Source: Psychrobacter vallis (GTDB taxonomy: Bacteria > Pseudomonadota > Gammaproteobacteria > Pseudomonadales > Moraxellaceae). From it: a DNA stretch of 43,342 nucleotides. Positions 37,333 to 43,342 of the stretch are shown here, piece by piece (position 1 is the first letter of the stretch; every line of letters starts with the position of its first letter). The notes below the pieces were generated by a model, which was not told the DNA's origin, searched no databases, and saw only the letters and a program-made list of their open reading frames with translations. The translations under genes and the position numbers were made by a program. The stretch is taken from contig NZ_CAJHBU010000024.1 of assembly GCF_904846715.1 (NCBI RefSeq), positions 1 to 43,342 of the forward strand, in the 5' to 3' direction.

Positions 37333-38694
37333 TTATGAACTTATAATTTTCTTTGTTTTATATTTTTCATCTTCACATATTTCTGATAGTTTAGAATACA
37401 TACTTTTTAGCTTTGTTTCATAAGAGTCAAACTCTAAACCTAACTCATAAAACCCTATACATGCAGAAAGTATAGCTGGATATGCAAGCTTAAAAGGGTC
37501 AAAACCTAATTCTGTGTCATAAGTTTTGTAAATACTTTGTGATCCGTGAACAAAATCTGATCTTAACTTATACATTTTTTTCGACTCCTTATACCTTGCG
37601 TCAATTTCACTATGATATATAGCAATCAGGCAGGAAACTCTGCGACAAAAGTTTTCTGTTATATCTTTATTTTTTTCTTCATTTTTTACAGTGACTAGCC
37701 TCTCCATTGCTGTGACTAGCTTAACAACTTGAGCGCTACTATTATTGTCTCTAGAAGCATCACCGAACCAATAGAAAGCATCAATGAGACGGTCAGCCAA
37801 ACACTCTTTATTAGTAGGAGATGCTGCTCGTAATATAAGTTTTTTAATGACGAGCCCTAAATCTGTTTCTAAGTCTTCTTCAAAAGTGTTCCAAAAATCT
37901 TGTAAATCTTCGCCAAACGCATATGAGCCTCCAATCCAATATTTATCGCGACTACTAGCAATATAATGATTGATATTATTTTTGATGGGATTGTTCATTA
38001 AGTTTACTTGATTAGCTTTGATCTCATAAGAAGTAGTAAAAACTTTAATAACGCCATAGATAAATGCTGCAACATTTTGCGCTCTACTTTCACTCATTTT
38101 ATTTGAGCATTTTGGTATTGTAATACTAAGAAGACAATTGAAACTATTAGGGTTGTTGTTTTTTATAAAAGGATCATAGTCGCTATCATCTTTAACTTTC
38201 GCATAAATATTATTCTTGTGAATTATTTTCGCACTACCTATCTGTATCTCTTTTTCAGGACTGAGACTAGGTGCATTAAAGGGGAAGAAGTATGTAATAT
38301 CCTTAGCTTCTCTATATATGTTTTTACGTACTTTTGATATCAACTTTATGCATCCAGACGTATCAAAACTTCCATCATTTTTCAAATGAAGATACATTTC
38401 ATTTCTAATTTCACAGATACACTCATCTATTGTTATATCATCTAGCGATAGACACTGTCTTTTAGCAATTTCATGTAGTTTTCTCTGAGCTTTAGAGGAA
38501 AGAAAGAACTGAACTTGATTTTGAATTGCTTCTCCAGCATTCTGAGGAGATTGTAATACAGCTGTCATAAGGTCAATATCATTATCAAAACTATTCTTAT
38601 AAAGTTCTGGAGACTGATTGAAAGTATCTTTAAGGGACTGTATCTCATGGAAGATAATATTTAAATCTTTAACATCCTCTTTAGAAGCACTCAT
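37333..38694 (-). CDS. ApeA-like HEPN-domain protein (candidate defence gene)
   Basis: This 453-residue protein is A/T-rich in codon use. Its C-terminal third has the HEPN signature R378-S-D-F-V-H383 (RxxxxH) in KMYKLRSDFVHGS, preceded by the helical FYWFGDASRDNN and VVKLVTAMERLVTVKNEEKNK segment. This resembles Apea-type HEPN domains, whose RxxxxH residues form a ribonuclease site in many antiphage and toxin proteins. The N-terminal two thirds are not recognised. AGAGGAA precedes the ATG. There is no second gene of a toxin-antitoxin type beside it. It begins the accessory block between fadH and lplA. A role in phage defence is inference from the domain and location. Confidence 0.65.
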   Translation of the reverse strand: MSASKEDVKDLNIIFHEIQSLKDTFNQSPELYKNSFDNDIDLMTAVLQSPQNAGEAIQNQVQFFLSSKAQRKLHEIAKRQCLSLDDITIDECICEIRNEMYLHLKNDGSFDTSGCIKLISKVRKNIYREAKDITYFFPFNAPSLSPEKEIQIGSAKIIHKNNIYAKVKDDSDYDPFIKNNNPNSFNCLLSITIPKCSNKMSESRAQNVAAFIYGVIKVFTTSYEIKANQVNLMNNPIKNNINHYIASSRDKYWIGGSYAFGEDLQDFWNTFEEDLETDLGLVIKKLILRAASPTNKECLADRLIDAFYWFGDASRDNNSSAQVVKLVTAMERLVTVKNEEKNKDITENFCRRVSCLIAIYHSEIDARYKESKKMYKLRSDFVHGSQSIYKTYDTELGFDPFKLAYPAILSACIGFYELGLEFDSYETKLKSMYSKLSEICEDEKYKTKKIISS

Positions 38695-38770
38695 AGTATT
38701 GATTCCTCTTTTATCCTATGACAAGATATTGTTAGTAGTAACGTTTCTTAAGCATATAGAAAATTCAATT

Positions 38771-39040
38771 TTATTTCTCCAGCTCTCCATCTAACCACTT
38801 CTCGACGTCATCAATTTGCGCTGCTAACTCAGGATTTACTTTACCCGATTCATCGAGCTTATTTTTGATGTCACCTTTGTTGTATTTAATCCCTGTCAGC
38901 GTGTCTTTTAACAGGTCGATTAGCTAAACATTTAACGCATCAGAGAAAATTACGACCTCGCGAATGACGGCTTGCTTCAGATCAAGGTGCAAATCAATAA
39001 TGACCCAGTCAAAGTGCGTCTCAATGTGTTGGCTAAACTC
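38771..39040 (-). pseudogene. lplA 3' fragment with internal stop
   Basis: Read on the minus strand, 89 codons align without a gap to the last 89 of intact LplA at 41053-42057, with 61 identical residues (counted by hand). Segments include IIDLHLDLKQAVIR and ELAAQIDDVEKWL. An in-frame TAG replaces the Glu of ALNVELI, and nothing upstream of EFSQHIET is homologous. The drift is too large for a recent local duplication, so the piece may come from a related species. It sits just downstream of the PAAR trio. Confidence 0.85.
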
Positions 39041-39083
39041 AAAGGCTATTTCTAATAGGTTAGTCTTGGTTCATTATATATTT

Positions 39084-39647
39084 TTATAGAAAAAAGCCTT
39101 TTACCCACTCTTTCAGCTTTTGAAACCAAAACTTCCTCTCTTCTAGTTCTTTATCAGTACAGTAGTTAGTGACTTCATCTGAATTTGGAGTGACTCTTCC
39201 ACGATCTGCTTCAACAATTTTGTAGGTGTTATTATTTTTAATGATACAGAATTCCGAAACATAATTAGCACCATTTGCATATTCGTTTCGAATTCCTAAT
39301 TTTAACTCGATCCCATAAGGCTTATTGAGACGGATAGTAGGTTGACTCGTTAAAGCTTCCATCTGCGATATTGGTAAGCAGCTCTGTGGGCTATTAGGTA
39401 TATCTAAGTAAGTATTGTGTACTATGAACAAGTCTTTCGAGCCTTCAAATACTATTGCATATGTCAGTTTGTTAATATCTTTTTCTAATTCAACTTCCCT
39501 TGTATAACCTGATAAATAGAGGCAAGGTTGGTTGTTTTTAACAGTAATATCAACTTGTCCATAATCAGGCTTTGACATGGCTTGACATGTGATGGATGTT
39601 CCTAGTATTAAGGTAAAGATCATTATTTTTTGAAAGTTATGGTTCAT
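39084..39647 (-). CDS. Exported protein, putative immunity to the metallopeptidase
   Basis: This 187-residue protein has a Sec signal (MNHNFQKIMIFTLILGTSITCQA, likely cleaved after QA) and no canonical lipobox, so it should be periplasmic or envelope-bound. The mature domain is beta-rich with short segments such as YGQVDITVKNNQPCLYLSGY and PYGIELKLGIRNEYANGANYVSEFCIIKN, with several Cys. The C-terminal end (ERKFWFQKLKEWVKGFF) is amphipathic. It overlaps the metallopeptidase stop by four bases (ATGA), with AGGAG upstream, so the two are coupled. Placement after an effector and export to the periplasm suggest an immunity protein for a periplasm-acting toxin. It could instead be a chaperone or secreted partner. 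Confidence 0.7.
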   Translation of the reverse strand: MNHNFQKIMIFTLILGTSITCQAMSKPDYGQVDITVKNNQPCLYLSGYTREVELEKDINKLTYAIVFEGSKDLFIVHNTYLDIPNSPQSCLPISQMEALTSQPTIRLNKPYGIELKLGIRNEYANGANYVSEFCIIKNNNTYKIVEADRGRVTPNSDEVTNYCTDKELEERKFWFQKLKEWVKGFFL

Positions 39648-40294
39648 ATCGTTACTCCTGTAGGGAGTAAGTCTCTGTTAAAAGGGTCGGAGAAAAATGC
39701 TTTTAAAATTTTATAATAATCATCTCGATACTGATAGTAGTCTGATCTAGTTTTCCTTATAGATATGTCGTAATAATGAGCTATAATTTCTGCTTGCTGT
39801 TCCATGTTAAAGTTCGGAAAATTCTTATTATCTTTAACGATATGAAAGTTATAGGCCATAGGTTTATTTACAGCCTTACCATTATGCTGAGCATCCTCTC
39901 CAAAATAATCACCGCGCGCAAAAATACATGCTCCTGCTAAAAGAGTGTTATAGCTGAGTTGATATTGCCATATATGTGCCATTTCGTGAATAAACCAATT
40001 CTTTTTAGTTTGTGATACTGAATTGTTAGAAAAATCAGGATAATTATCATAAGACTTCGATGGAAGAGTAATCTCGTTACCTAGTGTCCTAGCGTTTCCA
40101 GTCACGTCGTGAAATATTCCACCTCTACATATAAAGACCAAATCGTAATTTATCGAACCTTGAAACATAGTACGAGCCATCTGCTTCTCACCAGAAGTAA
40201 GTTTTCGTTTCGTTTCAACCTCAATGCACTTATGACCGTTATTATCTTTCCTAGTAAGTCTGTAGCTACCGCAGCTAATTTCTTTTTGTGCCAT
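39644..40294 (-). CDS. HExxH zincin-like protein, candidate T6SS effector
   Basis: This 216-residue protein has the zincin motif H103-E104-M-A-H107 in KNWFIHEMAHIWQYQ, and a likely third metal ligand, Glu169, in MEQQAEIIAHYYD about 60 residues later. The order resembles the neutral metallopeptidase tail of the P. aeruginosa T6SS effector VgrG2b, which acts in the target periplasm; the resemblance is only in motif and context. It has no signal peptide. The ATG lies one base after the PAAR stop, with GAGGAGAG upstream, so it is co-translated. The next gene overlaps it by four bases. As a free-standing protein it would need loading on the PAAR or Hcp/VgrG spike. Confidence 0.75.
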   Translation of the reverse strand: MAQKEISCGSYRLTRKDNNGHKCIEVETKRKLTSGEKQMARTMFQGSINYDLVFICRGGIFHDVTGNARTLGNEITLPSKSYDNYPDFSNNSVSQTKKNWFIHEMAHIWQYQLSYNTLLAGACIFARGDYFGEDAQHNGKAVNKPMAYNFHIVKDNKNFPNFNMEQQAEIIAHYYDISIRKTRSDYYQYRDDYYKILKAFFSDPFNRDLLPTGVTI

Positions 40295-40295
40295 G

Positions 40296-40835
40296 CTATC
40301 TCTCCTCGTCTATCAGTAAATGAACACTTACTTCAGCAGGATGGTTTGCTTCAATAGTTTCAGTAAAACCTTCTTCGTCGGTCTGACCTTCAATCGATTT
40401 ATTATCATAATCTAGCCGATACTTAACATAACTTAGGGGTTGTTGAGTGGTTTTATCTAGTAATTGAAATCTATCGTCATAGGTCTCATTATCTACCGTT
40501 TCACTAAACGAGTCACTCACATCCGACTTAGGAAACACCAAAGGCGCAGCCTGCGCAATACTTCCTACATCAAAATCCGATTCCGCAAACGCTTGCTGAA
40601 TCGCAATCAGCTTAGCCCCGCAGCTGGTGACATCGCCGCCACGGGCAATGGGTGCACCATCGACGATAAAAGAGGCATCGCCACTAACAATAGTGGTCAC
40701 CTTTTTGCATTTTTTACACATGACTTTATCGCCCTTGCGAGCGACAGGAATGCCGTTATGAGTGGTGTGCGGTGAGCCAGTGATTACTGTCCCACCATGA
40801 GAAGTCTTTGCGCCAACGGTGATATAGGCTGCCAT
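40296..40835 (-). CDS. PAAR-domain protein with C-terminal extension
   Basis: This 179-residue protein begins MAAYITVGAKTSHGGTVITGSPHTTHNGIPVARKGDKVMCKKC, a PAAR (type VI spike tip) domain of about 85 residues. Its second half is IVDGAPIARGGDVTSCGAKL. Residues about 118-175 (YDDRFQLLDKTTQQPLSYVKYRL ... GQTDEEGFTETIEANHPAEVSV) form a transthyretin-like beta extension often found on PAAR and VgrG proteins that bind effectors. AAGGTGG precedes the ATG. It heads a three-gene operon. No VgrG, Hcp, TssBC or ClpV gene is in the window, so it is an orphan that would depend on a secretion system elsewhere. Confidence 0.88.
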   Translation of the reverse strand: MAAYITVGAKTSHGGTVITGSPHTTHNGIPVARKGDKVMCKKCKKVTTIVSGDASFIVDGAPIARGGDVTSCGAKLIAIQQAFAESDFDVGSIAQAAPLVFPKSDVSDSFSETVDNETYDDRFQLLDKTTQQPLSYVKYRLDYDNKSIEGQTDEEGFTETIEANHPAEVSVHLLIDEER

Positions 40836-41052
40836 GTTGCCACCTTGCTTAACTGTCCAAAGTTTAAATTCTTATAGCGACTCTTATGTGCATGACATTA
40901 TAGAGGGCTAAAGCATTAAATATCAAACTTAAGTTCATTTAAAGGTGCGGTTTGTATGGCAGGCTTGATCTATATTGAGATTAAAAGCATGGTAAGTATT
41001 GATAATAATAAACATCTGACTATTTTGCTCAGTAGCAATAACAAGCAAAAAT
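40836..41052. promoter_or_regulatory. Region upstream of the PAAR operon
   Basis: It contains no gene. It should hold the promoter of the PAAR operon; I could not fix one. The stop of lplA is at 41053, so lplA transcription may run into it. Confidence 0.4.
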
Positions 41053-42057
41053 CTAACCTTGCATCTCATCAGTCAACCAATCAGACACATCTTCAATTTG
41101 CGCTGCCAGCTCTGGCTGCGCCTCTTTTAACGCATCAAGCGCCAATTTCACGTCATTTTTGTTGTACTTAATGCCAGTCAACGACTCTTTTAACCACTCA
41201 ATTAATTCAACATTCAACGCATCAGAGAAAATGACCACATCGCGAATCACTGCTTGCTTTACATCAAGATGCAAATCGATAATACCCCAATCAAAACGCG
41301 TCTCAATATGATGACTGAACTCAGGGGTTTTGCCAAAGCGCCAGTCCCAGTCCGCCATTTGCTCATAGTATTTATTGAGCGTGGGCTGCTTGGCAAGGCT
41401 GGCTTCATCCAATTCTTCTACTGGTGCAGTATCGCCATAATATTCACAAAATGCCTCAATAATTGCCTCAGATAACGTCTCGTGATTAATGTTTTCATTG
41501 AACTCAATCAAGTTGGCGACGCGGGCGCGGACAGATTTGATACCTTTGGCTTTGAGTTTCAGCGGATGCGGATTGAGGTAATCACCCAGTTTTTGCATAT
41601 TGGCATTCACTAATAATGTGCCGTGGTGAAAACTGCGATCGGCTGCATGTTTGAAAGCGCTGCCTGATATCTTGCGGTCGCCCACTTGCATGTCGTTACG
41701 TCCAGACAGCGCAGCGTCTATGCCCGACTTTTTTAGTGCATTGATGATGATGGCGAAGTTCGCTTCTTGGTCGTAGCTGTCTTTGGGCGATAAAAAGGTG
41801 AAATTGGTGTTGCCCAAATCATGAAAAACCGCGCCACCGCCACTCTGACGCCGCGCCAAAAAGATATCGTCCGCTTGCATTTTATCGATTTTACATTCTA
41901 CCCATGGATTTTGTGAGCGCCCGATAACCACAGTTTCGCTGTTGCGCCACAAGAATAGGGTGTGTGAATTGGCGTCCAATGCTTGGAATATCCAATCTTC
42001 GGTCGCGAGGTTAAACCAAGGGTTGGTCACGGCAGACTTTAAGATGCGTAGGTTCAT
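41053..42057 (-). CDS. lplA: Lipoate-protein ligase A
   Basis: This 334-residue enzyme attaches free lipoate to E2 and GcvH proteins using ATP. The biotin/lipoyl ligase fold is clear: TLFLWRNSETVVIGRSQNPWVECK, the LplA signature RRQSGGGAVFHDLGNTNFTFL, GRNDMQVGDRKISGSAFKH with the active Lys, and HHGTLLVNANMQKLGDYLNPHPLKLKAKGIKSVRARVANL. A C-terminal domain of about 90 residues follows, as in E. coli LplA. AAAAAGGAAAACAA precedes the ATG. The 3' end is copied in degenerate form at 38771-39040, on the far side of the PAAR trio. Confidence 0.96.
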   Translation of the reverse strand: MNLRILKSAVTNPWFNLATEDWIFQALDANSHTLFLWRNSETVVIGRSQNPWVECKIDKMQADDIFLARRQSGGGAVFHDLGNTNFTFLSPKDSYDQEANFAIIINALKKSGIDAALSGRNDMQVGDRKISGSAFKHAADRSFHHGTLLVNANMQKLGDYLNPHPLKLKAKGIKSVRARVANLIEFNENINHETLSEAIIEAFCEYYGDTAPVEELDEASLAKQPTLNKYYEQMADWDWRFGKTPEFSHHIETRFDWGIIDLHLDVKQAVIRDVVIFSDALNVELIEWLKESLTGIKYNKNDVKLALDALKEAQPELAAQIEDVSDWLTDEMQG

Positions 42058-42187
42058 TTGTTTTCCTTTTTATTATGCGTTTAGGTGTTATAAATAGGCC
42101 TGTAAATTGGGTGCAACCATTTTTACCGATGCGACTTTAAAACTCAATTATTATCTGGTGAGATTGTTTGAGACATTTGAATGCCAT

Positions 42188-42256
42188 AAAAACCTCGATA
42201 AATACAAAAAATACAACACCCATTGAGCGCGTAAAAAGTTATCATCGAGGTTTTTT
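42188..42256 (+). promoter_or_regulatory. Hairpin with 44-nt loop upstream of the EamA gene
   Basis: AAAAACCTCGAT (42188-42199) pairs perfectly with ATCGAGGTTTTT (42244-42255), followed by T. It lies between the divergent lplA and EamA genes, where no gene ends. It could be the terminator of a short RNA or an attenuator in the EamA leader. Confidence 0.4.
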
Positions 42257-42329
42257 ACTTTCCCGCCACTTTTCACGACTGAGCATTTTTCATTTAGCAA
42301 TGCCGTCCCACGCTCGATAGGATCAACCC

Positions 42330-43226
42330 ATGACCAACCGCGACCTCATCATTTTCATAACACTGTCCTTTATGTGGTCGCTGTCTTTTATCTTTTATCG
42401 TATTGGCGTGCCTGAGTTTGGCTCCTTGGCTTTTGCCAGCCTGCGCGTGGTATTGGCCGGACTCACCATGCTGGTTTTTGTGTTGTTAAAAAAGAAAAAC
42501 AGACAAGGCATTCGTGAAAACTGGAAGGTGCTGACGCTGGTCGGACTGTTTTCTGCGGCCGTGCCATTCATTCTATTTTCTTTTTCGGCACGTTCGGTAA
42601 ACGCTGGCGTACTGGCAGTGCTTAATGCCTCAGTTCCTATGATGAGTGGCTTTATCGCCAGTACATTCTTTAAAGATCGATTGTCAAAAAAGCAGATTTT
42701 GGGCTTGGTGATTGGTGTGATTGGTGTAGTGATTTTGATGAGTGAAAACTTATTTGGCGAGCAGGGTGCCACGTCTGGGTCTGGGTTATTGCCGATGGGC
42801 TACGCATTACTGGCGTGCGTTGGGTATGCGGTTGGGGCAAACATTACCAGAAATTATTTGGACAACGTTTCACCAGTGGCGATCACCGCAGGTTCGCTCA
42901 TCATTGCCAGTGTCATCATGCTGCCGATTGCGCTGTATGAATTTCCTTATGGCAAGAGCATCAGTGTGACGGCGTGGGTTTCTGTCATTTGTATTGGCGT
43001 GTTTTCGACGGCCATCGCGCTGATTTTTATGAATCAATTGATTAAAAGCATTGGGCCGATGCGGGCGACCAGTATTACGTTGGTGATTCCTATTTTTGCG
43101 ATTATTTTGGGTTATCTGTTGCTTGGTGAAGCTTTGGATACGCCAGCGATTATCGGCTCGGTGGTGATATTGTTTGGCACGTATTTGTCTTTAGAAATCT
43201 CTATCAAAAAAATGTTTAAGTCATAA
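42330..43226 (+). CDS. EamA-family (DMT) permease
   Basis: This 298-residue inner-membrane protein has ten hydrophobic helices in two EamA halves. Each half shows the typical start and turn, e.g. LSFMWSLSFIFYRIGVPEFGSLAFASLRVVLAGL in the first and PMGYALLACVGYAVGANITRNYL with LGYLLLGEALDTPAIIGSVVILFGTYLS in the second. It is a drug/metabolite transporter superfamily member, probably an exporter of small metabolites or amino acids; the substrate cannot be read. AGGA lies nine bases before the ATG. It is divergent from lplA. Confidence 0.9.
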   Translation: MTNRDLIIFITLSFMWSLSFIFYRIGVPEFGSLAFASLRVVLAGLTMLVFVLLKKKNRQGIRENWKVLTLVGLFSAAVPFILFSFSARSVNAGVLAVLNASVPMMSGFIASTFFKDRLSKKQILGLVIGVIGVVILMSENLFGEQGATSGSGLLPMGYALLACVGYAVGANITRNYLDNVSPVAITAGSLIIASVIMLPIALYEFPYGKSISVTAWVSVICIGVFSTAIALIFMNQLIKSIGPMRATSITLVIPIFAIILGYLLLGEALDTPAIIGSVVILFGTYLSLEISIKKMFKS

Positions 43227-43230
43227 TTTA

Positions 43231-43284
43231 AAAAAAATTTATCCCAGTCTCGCTGACTCTCTTTTAGGGGCTGTAGTAGATAAG
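43231..43284. repeat. Family A fragment joined to family B end
   Basis: Bases 43244-43258 (CCAGTCTCGCTGACT) are the reverse complement of the AGTCAGCGgGACTGG segment of family A copy 1 (14208-14222), with the adjoining A-run. Immediately after, at 43262-43284, is the family B end that is inverted to 56-78. Two repeat families abut here. Confidence 0.55.
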
Positions 43285-43342
43285 GATTAAATATCACACC
43301 ATTTCCTCAGAGTTTTAAGCTGATTAGATGGTGACCCGTAGT

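Noticed and set aside
37333..40835. Prophage remnant carrying the PAAR gene
   Set aside because: No phage structural, lysis or integrase gene is present; PAAR plus enzyme plus exported protein is better explained as a T6SS cassette.

Overview
The window looks like a chromosomal segment of Psychrobacter or a close Moraxellaceae relative. This is inferred from protein character and gene order (tilS beside accA, a TPR-lolB-ispE-tRNA-Gln-prs-rplY-pth block, the DUF962 and YgfZ proteins) and from short interspersed repeats. No database search was possible. Most of the DNA is ordinary housekeeping. The more A+T-rich accessory DNA is at about 26.2-26.6 kb and 37.3-40.9 kb.

Layout. 0.3-3.9 kb: a 3-methyladenine glycosylase, a small NIF3-like protein, a lipoprotein, a strong candidate CsrB/RsmZ-type regulatory RNA with a GacA box, CsbD, and a TetR regulator. 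4.1-9.2 kb: a cytoplasmic molybdopterin oxidoreductase, dadA, ygfZ and yjdM. 9.3-18.1 kb: hemL, a DUF962/Mpo1-like protein, ppx, accA, tilS, proC and yggT. 18.2-22.5 kb: thiD, tRNA-Ser(GCU), tRNA-Arg(ACG), an RDD membrane protein, a Na/Ca exchanger and panD. 22.6-30.5 kb, on the minus strand: TPR protein, lolB, ispE, two identical tRNA-Gln(UUG), prs, rplY and pth, with one unknown plus-strand gene wedged in. 31.0-37.3 kb: hemA, a class V aminotransferase, a split YeeE/YedE pair and fadH. 37.3-42.1 kb, on the minus strand: an ApeA-like HEPN protein, a dead 3' fragment of lplA, a PAAR / HExxH metallopeptidase / exported-protein trio, and intact lplA. 42.3-43.2 kb: an EamA-family permease.

How genes work together. 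hemA and hemL encode the two consecutive enzymes that make 5-aminolevulinate. lolB, ispE, prs, rplY and pth form a conserved housekeeping cluster. The PAAR trio has the form of an orphan type VI secretion effector-immunity cassette: one-base spacing between PAAR and enzyme, an ATGA overlap between enzyme and putative immunity protein, and no secretion core genes in the window. The diverged, stop-containing lplA tail downstream of the trio suggests the cassette entered beside lplA. The sRNA candidate has nine GGA motifs, four of them in hairpin loops, a terminator, and an exact TGTAAG-N6-CTTACA element upstream.

Three families of short repeats (called A, B and C here) recur between genes. Families B and C have inverted ends flanked by TA, as expected for MITEs. 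One family B end supplies the stop codon of hemA.
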